A stretch of DNA of 64,000 bases from Diogma glabrata (Eukaryota > Arthropoda > Insecta > Diptera > Cylindrotomidae). The stretch is taken from the NCBI GenBank assembly GCA_963693315.1, contig OY856188.1:245067926-245131925 (forward strand), read 5' to 3'. Shown here one piece after another: positions 23,651 to 35,494 of the stretch. How positions within the stretch are numbered: the first letter of the stretch is position 1; each line of letters opens with the position of its first letter. The notes under the pieces are model-generated. The model was not told the origin of the DNA. It made no database searches and worked only from the letters and a program-made list of their open reading frames with translations. The translations under genes and the position numbers were made by a program.

Positions 23651-24939
23651 CTAGGTCATTCAATAAGTCCGTAGGATGACACATAGATGGCGTTACTAGA
23701 ATTTTTTCCATATGATTTTTATTTAGTACTAACCTTCAAACGATACGTGTATAAATTTGACAGCAATCTGACTATTTATTCGTGAGTTATAGCATTTTGT
23801 GTGAAGCAACTTTTGTTTTTGAAAAAAAATGGAAAAAAGTGAATTTCGAATTTTAATAAAGCATTGCTTTTTGATGAAAAAAAATACAATAGAAACCAAA
23901 CAATGGCTTGATAAACATTATCCAAACTCTGCTCCATCGAGACAAATGGTAGAGAAGTGGATGGCTGAATTTAAATGTGGTCGTACCAGCACAAAAGATG
24001 CAGAGCGCAGTGGACGCCCAAATGAGGCTGTTATTCCAGAAAACATCAAAAAAATCCACAAATTGGTTATGAACGATCGCAAATTGAAGGTGCACGAGCT
24101 AGCTGACATTGTAAAGGTAGCAAATGGTAGTGTTTTTACCATTTTACACGAATATTTGGGTATGCGAAGGCTCTGTGCAAATTGGCTGCCGCGTGAGCTC
24201 ATAGTCACCAAAAAACAACAACGAATCGATGCTTCAGAGGAGTCTTTGGCGAGAATGGAATGGAAAATGGAATTTTATCGTCGATATGTAACAATGTTTG
24301 AGACATGGCTTCACAATTACACAACAGAGTCCAATAGACAGTCAGCTGAGTGGACAGCAGTCGACGAACCGAATCCAAAGCGAGCAAAGACGCAACAGTC
24401 GGCCGGTAAGGTGATGGCGTCTGTATTTTGGGATACGAACGGAAAAATATTCATCGACTATCTCCAAAAAGGGACCACCATCAACAGCGAGTATTACTGT
24501 GAACTTTTGGATCGATTGAAGGCTGAAATCGCAAAGAAACGGCCACATTTGCAAAAGAAAAAAGTGTTGTTTCACCAAGATAATGCACCGTGTCACAGAT
24601 CGATGAAAACGATGGCAAAATTGAATGAATTGGGCTTTGAATTGCTTACCCACCCACCATATTCTCCAGATTTAGCCCCAAGCGACTCTTTCCTGTTTTC
24701 AGATGTCAAGAGAATGCTTGCTGGAAAGAAATTTAAGTCCAATGATGAAGTAATCGCTGAAACTGCGGCCTATTTTGACGAGAAAGAGAAATCGTACTAT
24801 AAAAGTGGTATAGAAAAGTTGGAAAATCGCTATACTCGTTGTATCGCCCTCGAAGGCAACTATGTTGAATAAAAAAATCGAGTTTTGTCAAAATGTTGTT
24901 TTTTTCTTACTTATCCTACGGACTTATTGAACGACCTGT
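23651..24939 (+). mobile_element. Mariner transposon (irritans-type), full length
   Basis: A 1289-bp element flanked by TA on both sides (23649-23650 and 24940-24941), the mariner target duplication. The terminal inverted repeats are about 27 bp. The left inner part aggtcattcaataagtccg matches the right end reverse-complemented with a single a/g change there, plus two differences at the outermost bases. It encodes one transposase of normal length. Structurally complete, but the transposase has lost a catalytic residue. Confidence 0.95.
23829..24872 (+). CDS. Mariner transposase, uninterrupted but with first catalytic Asp replaced
   Basis: A 347-residue frame, the usual length of mariner transposases, which cut and paste DNA at the terminal repeats. 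The N-terminal half carries two helix-turn-helix regions for repeat binding and the linker motif WLPREL (119-124, family WVPHEL). The catalytic core should be D,D34D. The second Asp is D251 in HQDNAPCH and the third is D286 in YSPDLAPSD, exactly 34 residues apart. The first lies in the YVTMDETW motif, but here residue 157 is Phe (YVTMFETW, codon ttt at 24297-24299). Asp to Phe needs two base changes, and loss of this metal ligand should abolish cleavage. The SAEWT and YYCELL blocks place it with the irritans group. The start at 23829 is the only Met that keeps the N-terminal helix-turn-helix. Confidence 0.93.
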   Translation: MEKSEFRILIKHCFLMKKNTIETKQWLDKHYPNSAPSRQMVEKWMAEFKCGRTSTKDAERSGRPNEAVIPENIKKIHKLVMNDRKLKVHELADIVKVANGSVFTILHEYLGMRRLCANWLPRELIVTKKQQRIDASEESLARMEWKMEFYRRYVTMFETWLHNYTTESNRQSAEWTAVDEPNPKRAKTQQSAGKVMASVFWDTNGKIFIDYLQKGTTINSEYYCELLDRLKAEIAKKRPHLQKKKVLFHQDNAPCHRSMKTMAKLNELGFELLTHPPYSPDLAPSDSFLFSDVKRMLAGKKFKSNDEVIAETAAYFDEKEKSYYKSGIEKLENRYTRCIALEGNYVE

Positions 24940-24941
24940 TA

Positions 24942-25253
24942 TTTCTCTTTCGATATTAGTTGACATATTCATCACAAAAGTTAGATTTTAAACACAGTTT
25001 AAGGATGCGGGCAATTTACGGGCAAGATGCGGGCAATTTTTTAATGTTATTACTTTTGTCTTTTAGCATAGTTTGACGTAAATGCGAAGTAAAATTTAAA
25101 ATGCATTTTGGGGATTTTTTTGACATCTCAATATTTTCTTCAGTTTTTAAAAGAAATATTTTGTGGCTATTCTGTTTTTTTATACTTTTTGACGTTGCTT
25201 TCTTTTATCATTTTTTTCTATTTTCTGTTGGTGATTGTTGTACCATTTTTGAA
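24942..25253. other. No recognised feature
   Basis: Contains a short duplicated phrase gatgcgggcaattt near 25005-25040 and otherwise T-rich DNA. Confidence 0.45.
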
Positions 25254-25350
25254 GAGAAAACTTCTTTAGGTGTGTTGTGCGAATTTTGTATGAGGAAAAA
25301 TTTATATGTATATTCGAGTCATCATTACGCTAAGTACATATTAAATATAA
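25254..25350. repeat. Direct repeat, copy 2 (partner 23165-23262)
   Basis: Second copy of the segment described at 23165. The two copies bracket the mariner and about 0.7 kb of other DNA, so they are not its target duplication. Confidence 0.75.
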
Positions 25351-25839
25351 AATAAATATTAAAAGGGAGTGAGATAAATTGTAATCATATGTTATTTTCT
25401 TATTAGTAAGTAAAGATTTTGTTGTACTTCTAAGTAAAATAAAAAATTTGTTTTGTGTGTTTTTCTGTATACTTTTTTTTTAAGAAAACGCAATTGATAG
25501 TACGAATAACTTAAGTATTGTTGAACTAAATGATAATATATTATAAATAATTTTACTCTCGTTTTTTTGATTTATATACTGGTTTTTTCTTTTTTATTGA
25601 ATTTGATGATTTTCTTTGTTAATAACAGTGTGGAATTGTGATAAAGTGAATAAAGATTTTGCTGTATTTAGACGATAAAACACAGCTCTTTCACAGTTTT
25701 AGGTTTTCAATTCTGTCAAAAGTATTCAACACTGCCTTCTTTTTTTTAGTAAAATGTGTTGTGTAGTACGAACTTTAATATTTTAAGACCAAAGTCCTAC
25801 AACAACAGGCGTTTTAAGGTGATGATGGACACAAATCTA
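25351..25839. other. No recognised feature
   Basis: AT-rich non-coding DNA. Confidence 0.5.
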
Positions 25840-26285
25840 TGTTTTTTTCAATTTTTTTTAAAGAAGTAATAACTATATAAACAATCGTATCACATATTAA
25901 ATAGGACATAGGCCAATATTTCAAAATAGGATAGAGAAAATAAGAATAAAATAAAAAGCAAATAGCAAGTTTGTTTTAAAAATTTGCCAGAACAAAACTA
26001 AAATGGGGTTGCCAATAATCCAGCTAATGGCATATTTCTGGATCATAGGACGCACAGTCTTTCTTTATGATTAAAGCCCAGGTATAGAAATATATAAAGG
26101 CTCGATTCTTTGTGCAAGCAATAACTTGCAATAATCAAGGATACTTCATACCTAAGATTGAAGGTGCTACCGTAGACTGAATAGAGTTCATCTGCGAGCA
26201 CCTTTAAGATTTCACCTTGGCTAGTGATATCTCACGTTATCTCGTTTGCCAATATCAGAGATTGGAGTACGCGGGGTGATTACAC
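25840..26285 (-). repeat. Non-LTR retrotransposon 5' leader, minus strand
   Basis: Reverse-complemented, this matches the leader of the intact element (38090-38560) along most of its length: gcgtactcca, gtgagatatcac, tagccaag, agctggattattggca, and near the inner end gaaatattgg followed by ctatgtc. No endonuclease follows at the lower-coordinate side, so it is a leader-only or heavily truncated copy. Confidence 0.75.
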
Positions 26286-26514
26286 CAGTAGCTCAAAAAT
26301 AAAAAATATATACATATATTTGCATATATAAATATATACAAATACCTGATACCTCCATGCGTATCCCTCCATGTGGCTGCCAAACTTTCTAAAAAATTTG
26401 TCATAAAACATAGCACATCGTCAAATAAACCAACTGACACCAAACTTGAGGTAATATCTTACAATTTTTCTATCGCTACGGTTTTCGTTTAGATCAAAAC
26501 TTTTTTTTTATATT

Positions 26515-26625
26515 GCCTTGATTCTTTACAGCGAAGAGCTATTAAACTTATTGGCTACTCAAGTCATACTAACGATCTTGATTTTTTACAGCACAAAAGA
26601 AATGTTGTTGGAATAGAGAAAACGC
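26515..26625 (+). pseudogene. Non-LTR reverse transcriptase C-terminal fragment
   Basis: About 103 bp reads LDSLQRRAIKLIGY, HTNDLDFLQHKRNVV, homologous to the LDSVQKRAIRIVGD / LQHRRTVADLV segment near residues 876-908 of the intact 1007-residue protein. It is nearly identical, in opposite orientation, to 27242-27344. It is cut off on both sides and non-functional. Confidence 0.8.
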
Positions 26626-26639
26626 TATTCCAGATTAGT

Positions 26640-28250
26640 AGCTATTATTAGGGTTTCGTTTTTTATTACCAGTTGGAGTCCCTCCAACGTCTTTACTATT
26701 GGCCTGGCACGGTAATATTGATTGTTCTTGAAATACGGTAATATTGATTGTTTTTGATCATTTCTCTAAAGTTGTAGCACTCAAAACTCTTCGGAACGCA
26801 ACGTCACCTAAAGTGATCGCCTTCTTCAAGAGTAATGTAATCTTAACAAATAGGGTACCAGAGTTTCTACACAGCGACAGTGGTAAAAACATTTTTAATT
26901 TAAAGTTAGACATGTTTAGTGTTAATTATATAATAAGTATCCGAAGGTACTATGTCAACTAGGGATAAGATTGAAATACAAATAAAGTTTTTGTAAGAAA
27001 TTTATGAACGTGAACCCTCAAAGGTTTAAAGTTATCAGAGATAGCCTACGCAGGCAAGGCATTCCATGTATGTGAGATTCTATTGAAAAAGTCACGTTGG
27101 AAGACTACAGTTATACACCTAATTATTTGAACCGCAAAGGGATGGACTGCTACAGTTGCTATGATGTGATGCAAAAGGTTTGCAGATTTAGATAAAATGG
27201 ATTTGTTCTCGTTCATTCATAATATATTTGTAAAAAATAGTTAAATCAACAACATTTCTTCTGTGCTGTAAAAAATCAAGATCGTTAGTATGACTTGAGT
27301 TGCCAATAAGTTTAATAGCTCTTCGCTGTAAAGAATCAAGGCAATTTAGACTACTCAAATAAGCTCCACCCACATAAAAGAACAGTATTCTATGTAGGGA
27401 CGTATAAAAGATTTATAAACTAAAAGAAGCTGTTCGCTATTGAATAACTTATGACATCGCTCTAAAAATCCTAACTTTTGAGCTGCGTCCCTCGCCAGAT
27501 TAAAAATATGGGAATTAAACTTCATATTATTTTCAATCTCAACTCCTACAAGTCTGAAAGACTCATTCTCCATGAGATTTTTGGGACAAAACGTAATTGG
27601 AAAAGGATTAAATGGCTGAGTAAATCATTTAAGAGTTAATTATCGGGTTTTCATATTCAACATATCAGAACTGGACTCTACAGTCTGCATCTGCAGACCA
27701 ATGCTTCGGAAAGGGCGAATAGATCGGTCCTCGCTGCTATTCGAGATTATGTTGAACATACGATATTGGGTTCTTATCTGGGCGAGATAGCATCTGCTTG
27801 CGAGCTTCTATGCATAGTGGAACTCAATATTCTCCGTATTAACCGTAGTTTAAACAATATTTAATCTCAGTCATGTCATGTGAAAACAAAACTAATGAAA
27901 TTCCTTCACATCCTTGATGCGACTGTTAACTGGGTGATCCTGGGTGGATCGTTTGTATCAACTGACCATACTCAGGTCTAAAGTTAAAGTCAACCTTAAA
28001 TATGTATTTGAAAAATCACAACATCAATATAATCTGCGTTTTTGAATAAGGACATTTTTACCTCAACAGCTTGTCTTCATGCGGCAACATCATTTGAGTG
28101 ACGTGAATAATAAAATTTCCGCAAAACTAGCACCGAAATTTATGCGAACAATAATGGAATTCAGAATTGACAATGTTTTGTATGAATGTAAAAACCGGGA
28201 TGGTAAAATCATCGGGGTTGATCATGCTAAGGATATTATAGGGTAATCTT
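26640..28250 (+). pseudogene. Ty3/Gypsy-like integrase remnant, split by a nested insertion
   Basis: Pieces of an LTR-retrotransposon integrase occur in order on this strand. RLYYWPGT (near 26690) fits the YWPGM motif after the zinc-binding domain. 26744-26900 reads VFDHFSKVVALKTL, RVPEFLHSDSGK, carrying the second catalytic Asp. After the non-LTR fragment at 27188-27600, the block near 27675-27760 reads QTNASERANRSVLAAIRDYV, carrying the catalytic Glu. Near 28100-28240 a C-terminal stretch reads SAKLAPKFMRTIMEF and YECKNRDGKIIGVDHAKDI. The same blocks are present in the better-preserved element at 32882-34456, so the two are related. The insertion of minus-strand non-LTR DNA, many stops and missing segments make it dead. 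Integrase joins retroviral-type cDNA to host DNA. Confidence 0.8.
27188..27600 (-). pseudogene. Non-LTR reverse transcriptase C-terminal fragment, nested in Gypsy integrase
   Basis: On the minus strand two overlapping frames give FRLVGVEIENNMKFNSH, LGFLERCHKLFNSEQLLLVY, RPYIEYCSFMW and then LDSLQRRAIKLIGN, DFLQHRRNVVDLTIFYKY. These parallel the thumb-region tail of the intact protein at 38584-41607 (LLGVTVSNDLLW, RPCMEYCCQVW, LDSVQKRAIRIVG). A frameshift near 27360-27373 joins them. The divergence from the intact copy shows a sister family. It sits between the two halves of the Gypsy integrase remnant, so it inserted later or came in by rearrangement. Confidence 0.85.
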
Positions 28251-31200
28251 TCTGTACTGCTTCCTGGTGGTTCACTTTGCACCTAGTTTAGGTCAGAGGT
28301 TGGACATTGCTGATAAACATTATAAATTATAAAACTAAGCGTTCCGTGACAATCTTGTAAGAGAGTTGGCGTACGCTGAGATTCACTTTCGATCTGTTTA
28401 CCAGTCCTTGGTCGATTCCTGATCCTAGATAATCATGTTGTTTAAGTTGATTCAATGTTCTTGAGATTATTTTTCATGGTGTCGTTCAAGTAATAAATGA
28501 TTTACTTTATTATTTGTATTAAACTCAGTTGGTTGTAACGACACGTTTTGCCAAATATTTAAATTAACTTTTCTACTGATCCTTAGTCAAGTATATTAGC
28601 CTTTCCTTTATGTAGTACAAATAAAAAATATTGTTAAAAACATAATAGAACTAAAAATATCAAACAAAAGATTAGCAGCTGTATCTGGAAAAGTAAAAAT
28701 TTGTATACTAGTTATAATTATTAAAACGTTAAAAGTTTTGTCTTGTTTAACGGTACTTTTCCCCCCAAATGATTGTCAATATACATATAAACCGATTCTT
28801 TTATAATCATTTAAATTGTGAAATAATTGATTACTGCATCGTAACATTTTTCATTTTCAATAATTTTCAATAATATTGATTGTATCAATATTACATTACC
28901 GCATCGTCTGTTAACTATTGATTATTGTATCGAATTTTTGATTATTGTATCAAACTGAACCTAGTTGAATTCATCTCGAGGAAGTTCCTCTAAAATACGT
29001 GATAGTAGTTCCATTATCAGGAATGTATAGTGTTAAGCAAAGCTGAATTTACCACGGAATAACAGGAAAATTTCTTTCACATATGAATATATATTTACAT
29101 ATGGGATGCATACAAAAATGGTCGTAGAGACTATAAAAGTTAATTACAAATAGCCAAGAAAAATTTTGGAGACTATGATTCTATGAAATCATTGAAAAAT
29201 AAACACAGGCTTATAGATTCAGACAATTTTTTTCAACCAACCCAATAAAATTAGAGTATCTAGTTAAATCGGATGATGCTTGGATTACTTTCAATCTGCA
29301 AACTATCTAAATCTTAATGGATTCACACTTTCTACAAGAGCAAGATAAACCTGAGTAGCTGCAGAAAGATTTCAAAGATTATCTGGCCAATACAACGATT
29401 GATTGACGGCTATCTTCATCAAAGTATTGATTCCGGCAAGTTGTCACGATCATTATACAGTAAAGGTAAATTCGTAGAAATGACTCTGCGTTCAATAGTA
29501 AGCAGCATCGAAAATTCCTTTGAAAGTGGATCTTGGAGAGCTAATCACATACAAATATTAGTTACTCTTAAAAGCAGCTTCATTTTATTTAAATACCAAA
29601 ACAAGGTATTCAGCCCCTTGCAAGATTGCAAAAACTTGTCCAATTTGTTGCTAATCACGAAAAATTTATTTCGTCAACTTTAATAGTAAAAGCTTTCTCT
29701 TGGTAACTGCAAGATAAGCCTAATTATCTGTAAGAAAAAATCAAACAATTTTTCTATACCTTTTCCCCTGAACTTTTATGTCGTGCTCTCATATAAATAA
29801 TTTTAGATATATATTTCAAAATTGTACTTCACTTGGGGAATTTTTAAAACATAAGATCCCTAATTTCGTAAATTTTCTTTTATTTATGATAAACAAATTT
29901 TTTTTTGTATTTGTTTCAGGAAACGAAAACGATTCCTTACAAAAAGAATGAAGAATAAATTACTCGACATCCCTCTTTGAATCTATTTAATTTAATATTT
30001 TAGTTTGGATATATAAAATCCGAACGAGAAAAATGTTTTATCTGGAGGACAATTTACGAAATTTGATGTGAAAAAATTGTTTTTCGTTTCGAGAGTGACA
30101 TTTTTGTCAAAAGTTAATGCATTTCAATTGGATACTTGAAACCTTTATTGTTGTTGTTTTTGATTATATTTGAGTGATAAGTGTCATATTACAGGAAAAA
30201 TAAAAAATTGTTTATTGAAAATTCAAAAATTGTGAAACTCTGTTTAGGGTAACATTTTTAAAACAAAATTGCTTTTTATGACAAATAGAGTGCGATATTA
30301 TCTCGTTTGAAAACTGTTGATAAAGGGTGATAAAGTTGCAAAAAAGCTATCTTAACCATTTTTTCTTTTAAGATTTCAAAGTGCATTAAATCGTTAGATA
30401 TTGTTTTCAGAAAGCTTGTTATATACTAAAACTTTAAAAATATAGACTAACCGTGTCTTAATAATAAAATATTCTTCAATTCGTCACTCACAAAAAAAAA
30501 CAAATCACCACTCACCAGTATAGATGATACCCTTGTTCAATCATTATCAGTTAGTGTTAATCTAAATTGCTTTTCTATTTTTTAGTTTCAACAAATAAAA
30601 AACATGAAAAGAAAGAAATTCCTTGATCCCCTTATATTGCTGAATAATCCCTTTAAATTGAAAAAAAAAAATCAACGACAAATATTTATTCGTACAGAAA
30701 TAATATCTCAATATGTCAAAGCTTCAAACAAATTTGTGTTCATTTAATTTGTAACAAAACAAAATTTTATTCATAAATAAATATTAAGGGTATAAATATG
30801 ACAATCTTTGATGCGAAACATCCCTTATAAATTTATGTAACAACAACAGAAAAAAATATATTGAACATATTGCTGTCATGTAATTATGTTTAAACAAGTT
30901 TTAAACTTTACTTTTAACACTAGATGTAAGGGTTGGCTTTTATCCAAACCCGGAAATTTAAAAAAAAAATAAGTAAAAAGTATATAGCAAACTTGTCATA
31001 TAGTATAAAGCAAACTTGTGTTTGCTCTTAAAGATTGACAAAAGCAGCACCTGGTATCAACGATAGGACATCCATGGTCATTAGGTTTTAGTAAAACTTT
31101 AAAATTCGTTCTGGTCTTCCAACGCTTAATCACAATTCGTGAAGGTATGTTAATCAATATTTTCTAATATTGATTAAGATCTTTTTTTTTACCTTCATGT

Positions 31201-31320
31201 ATTTTATTCTATTGCATTTTGCAAGAGTTGTGAAATATCCAAGCAGAGCTATTACGATTGTTGTGTTATGGAAAACAGAAGTTTTTCGATCTCGCTGTGG
31301 TGATTGTGCTATGGGAGGTT
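28251..31320. other. No recognised gene
   Basis: About 3 kb of AT-rich DNA. Near 28820-28960 a phrase close to ttgattattgtatc recurs four or more times. A 94-residue frame at 29399-29683 has no motif. A perfect 12-bp stem with a 4-base loop lies at 31150-31177. No RNA gene is supported. Confidence 0.45.
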
Positions 31321-31324
31321 TATT

Positions 31325-31349
31325 CTGGTAGACCGTGCAGGTCTACCAG
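31325..31349. repeat. Perfect 10-bp hairpin
   Basis: ctggtagacc and ggtctaccag are separated by gtgca. The surrounding 200 bp is less AT-rich than its neighbours. It may be part of the Gypsy 3' region, but this is not shown. Confidence 0.6.
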
Positions 31350-32520
31350 GTGGCCATTAAACCCTGCGCTAGCTCACTCGAGCGAAGGTTCTATAGACCA
31401 ACCTCTTCACAAGAAATTTAGAATAAACTAAACAAAAACAGCGCGTGCTTACAATACACTACCCAGGTTCTCCAGAAGGGAGATCCGTCATATCACAACC
31501 TTCCCTAAATTATAGCTACGTTAGCCCTGCATTATTTTACATATATATTTGAACGTTTGAAAAAAAAATTATTTAAACTTTAAAAAAAACTAAAAGACTA
31601 TTTCCAAAAAAAATAAATAAACCAAAAACAAAACTTCCCTGTAAAATGCTGTCCCACGATGCGTATCTTCATAGATCCGTCGAATCAACTATCAGACCTC
31701 GATCGAAATAATCCTGGTTCCGTTATTCCCATTCTTCTTACACTTTACTACCTTTTCCGTTAGGATTTCCAATTGTGAGTATGAGCCCATTAGGTTTTGG
31801 TTCCACTTTTCAATATGTACACCGATTCAAACAAAATCGAATTTTAACATGTTAAATTAACTTTTATTTCTTAACGTTTATTATCTTTATCTTCATAGTT
31901 TTAATACATAATTGATTACACTTGTATAATATTTTTTTTTTATTAATTCATAGCACAGTTCTATAAATAGTAATTATATTTATTTCTTAATTCACATTCA
32001 ACATAACTCTGTTTTTAACAAATAGCTAATATTTTCTTTGGATATATTTTCAACTTAACTCCCTAACTAATAAATTCTTGACATAACCTCCAAGTCAACT
32101 CCACACAACTAATTACATATAAAAACATATAAAATAATTTTATATTACATATAAAATTACATACTCAATAATTAAAACAAAAACTAATTCAAAAAAAAAC
32201 CTGCAATCCCATGTTGCAAAAACTCAATGAATTTTCCAATTCAACTGCCAACCACCAACTCATCAATTTTTTTCATTTTATCACGAGCAAAATGAAAACT
32301 ACTCGGTCAGCATAAATTTCTTTAACCGTTCAATTTGTCTATTCTGCAATTAATTCTCTGTGAATTTTCATAATTATGTAAAAAAATTAAAACTGAAAGT
32401 TAAAAACAATAAGTTGATACGTTGCTTCCGGAAGGGTCAAATTTAGAAGTATTTTAAATGATTGTGTTATTACACACAATTGGGTTGAGAAGTACAGTGA
32501 CTTCGAAGCTCTCTATAGTC
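31350..32520. other. No recognised gene; expected place of the Gypsy 3' LTR
   Basis: The minus-strand Gypsy element must end somewhere to the left of 32882. I see no second copy of this sequence in the window, so LTR boundaries cannot be called. Confidence 0.35.
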
Positions 32521-32656
32521 TACTACTATAGATAAGGAAGACGGAAATGGAAGCACAACTTACATGGAAGATCTTGCCCGTTACAGGACAGGACGAAAGG
32601 AGGAAGTTCGGCTGACTACATTCGTCCTGAGAATCAGAGGAAAATGAAGATGTGAA

Positions 32657-32724
32657 ATGGGAGCTGGGCTTGAACCCAAACCCCGAGATAGACTCTCATG
32701 CTCTACCGACTGAAGTAGCCGGGC
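32657..32724 (-). repeat. tRNA-Lys-derived sequence (SINE head or tRNA pseudogene)
   Basis: On the minus strand it starts gcccggct and has a box A reading cttcagtcggtagagcatga and a box B reading ggttcaagccc. The order and wording follow insect tRNA-Lys(CUU), but the anticodon loop is shortened and reads gtcta, the D-stem is mispaired and the acceptor stem does not close. A working tRNA is therefore unlikely. It lies about 160 bp downstream of the Gypsy pol stop codon, on the same strand. Confidence 0.65.
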
Positions 32725-32881
32725 CAGATAAACAAAAATTAAACCAAAAACAAACAAAAAACATGGACAAAAAAACGACAGTAAAAAAATTAAAGGATCC
32801 AAAATAAATGTCTAATGAATAAACGAAAGGAATAAAAAGTGCTGAAAGAAGAAATCGGTGAGGCAACCAAGAGGATTTTCA

Positions 32882-35494
32882 CTACGGCCGAATATCTTTT
32901 GAATGATAGGTACCCCGTCGTTTTGAAACCACATCTTCTAGTTCATAGGCAGCACTACCTACCAACCTTAGGACTTTGGCTTCCACAAACTTGGGGGACA
33001 ATTTGGCATTGACGTGATTTCCAGCATTGCTTAGTACGAAATTTCGTCTATAAACAGTGTCACCAGGAGAAAATTTTATATTACGGGCTCGCAAATTATA
33101 ACGCTTCGCACTACGTACAAAAGCTTCAGCTGTAAGTTCTTTAATTCTCTGTCGAATCTTCGAAAGTTGGTCGTTTCTTTCAAGGGTTTCTCCAGGTTCC
33201 TCTAAACTGTTCGTTCGTTTTAACAATGAGTAAGTTGAGCCATGAGTAATCATAGGTAAACCAAACATTGCAAAATAAGGGGAGGAAGCAATGGTCTGAT
33301 GAAGAGAAGATCGCAGAGCACTAGCAATGTCACTTAAGTGAATATCCCATCGTGTATGATCGGTCGATAGATAAGCCCGAATAGCAGCAATAACACTTCT
33401 GTTTACTCTTTCAGATGCATTCGCCTGTGGTGAATACAATGCTGTAAAAACATGTTGTACCCCAAATCTTTTCAGAAAATTTTCAAAATGTTTTGATTTA
33501 AATTGTGAGTCGTTGTCAGAGACTATCACTTCAGGACAACCAAACACATGGAATATGTGGCTCTCTAATAATTCGCAGATTGGCTCAGAAGTGAGCTTAC
33601 GTAATGGAAACAACCATGAAAATTTAGTAAAATGATCTAAGACAATAAGGATGGCAATATTACCAGCTTTTGTTCGAGGATATGGTCCAATAATATCAAT
33701 GTAAAGTCTTTGTACCATTCGTTCTGTTCTTAGAGGAGTTGTCATTGGTGCACGTAGTATCCTGTTAGGAGCTTTTATTTCTTTACAAGTGCTACAACCA
33801 GATATAAAGTTTTGCACCTGGATTGCCATTCCGGGCCAGTAAAAGAAGCGACGTAGCTTATAGAGAGTTTTAGCGACTCCACCATGGGATGAGGTTGGTG
33901 GGTTATGAGCCTTTAAAATTAACTCGTCAGTTAATTCATTAGGGATCCATAACTTCCAAACCTCACCTTCTGGTGGCGCGTCAGCTAATGAATGATTAAT
34001 TCTTTTATATACAACACCGTTGGCAATTCGCAGATCGGGAATATCGATAGTAATATATATATTACTATCACATTCTTCCACTATTTTTAGAAGCTCAAGA
34101 TAATCAGATGATTTAAAATGTTTGGATTCCAAATCAAGTTCAGGTGTATTTAACTTAACATCGGAAATCGTATCAAGTGAAAACATTCGAGAAAGTGCAT
34201 CAGGAACAACGTTTAAACTTCCTTTACGATGTTCTATTTCAAAACGGTATCCCTGCAACTTCAGACTCCCTCTGGCTAATCGACCGGACAAATCTTTTTG
34301 TTGCATCAACCATTTTAGAGATGCATGATTCATAATCACCTTGAATTGTTGACCTTCAACGTACGCTCTAAACTTTTTAATTCCAAGTATAGCAGCGAGA
34401 CATTCTCTTTCACTTACCGAATAATTTCGCTGGGATGAATTTAACTTTTTCGACATATAAGCTATGGGATGTTCTATACCTTCTTTGTCAGTTTGAATTA
34501 ATACGCATCCAACACCATCATTACTAGCATCACATTATAGGATGAACGGCTCTAAATAATTGGGATTTACCAGAACTGGTGCTGAAGTTAATGCTTTCTT
34601 TAATAACTTAAGGGCCACATCAGCTTCAACAGTCCAGACAAATTTACCAGTAGTTTTTTTCAACAAGTTTGTAATTGGAACCGTTAATGAGGCAAACCCA
34701 GAAATAAATCGACGGTAGTAACCAGCCATACCCTATAATCTTCTAATTTGTTTCAAAGTTTGAGGAACTGGAAATTCGGATATGGCTGCAATTTTATCGT
34801 CGTCGATTTTTAATACACCTCCTCCTACAACATAACCTAAATACTTGACCTCGGGTAGCAAAAATTTACTTTTCTCAACATTTATAATTAAGTTCGCGTG
34901 TTTCAGGTGCTTGGATAATTCTTTCAAAAGTTCAATATGTGATGCAAACGTATCTGTAACTATCAGCAGGTCATCCAAATAAACGAAAACACGTGACTTC
35001 AAATGAGGTGGAATTACCTGATCCGTTAATTTGGTCATTGTTTGGGGCGCGTTGCACAGCCCAAACGGCATTCGAACGAACTGATACAACGGCCGACCCG
35101 GAACAGTGAAAGCTGTTTTTTCACGTGAGTACTTTTCGAGTGGTATTTGCCAAAAGGTATCTTTTAAATCCAAGCTGGAGATAAAGTTTGCTTGTGGAGG
35201 GCGACTCAATATTCCATCAATTTGTGGAAGGGGATATGCATCTTTCTTGGTGACGGTATTAACCTTACGGGAGTCCAAACATAAACGAACCTTACCAGGT
35301 TTGCGTACTAGGACCACTGGCGAGGACCAAGGACTGGAACTTTCTTCGATGACACCCAGCGCCAGCATACGATCCAGCTCATCTCCCATCATTTTCTCTA
35401 TGGCTGGTGATATGGGATAGTGTCTTTGTTTGAGGGGGACAGCGTCACCAACATCAATGATGTGTTCAAGCACATGTGTTTGACCTAAACCCAA
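32882..35494 (-). pseudogene. Ty3/Gypsy pol: reverse transcriptase, RNase H, integrase
   Basis: A pol region read on the minus strand from 35494 to 32882 in one frame, broken only by two stop codons (34735-34733, in the RRL-GMAGYY context, and 34537-34535, just before CDASNDGVG). The RT holds LDLKDTFWQIPL, RMPFGLCNAPQTM and the catalytic FVYLDDLLI. RNase H follows (CDASNDGVG, NYSVSERECLA, FKVIMNHASLKWL). In the last 524-residue stretch the integrase has a zinc-binding H184, H191, C221, C224 set, YWPGM, and the catalytic triad D254, D314, E349. The final residues end at a TAG stop. Both stops are single-base-type damage in conserved text, so this is a fairly young dead copy. A related decayed integrase is at 26640-28250. 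Confidence 0.93.

Noticed and set aside
29399..29683. 94-residue frame as a gene
   Set aside because: No motif, no neighbouring coding text, and length is within chance expectation for this stretch.
32657..32724. Functional tRNA-Lys gene
   Set aside because: Short anticodon loop, mispaired D-stem and an acceptor stem that does not close.
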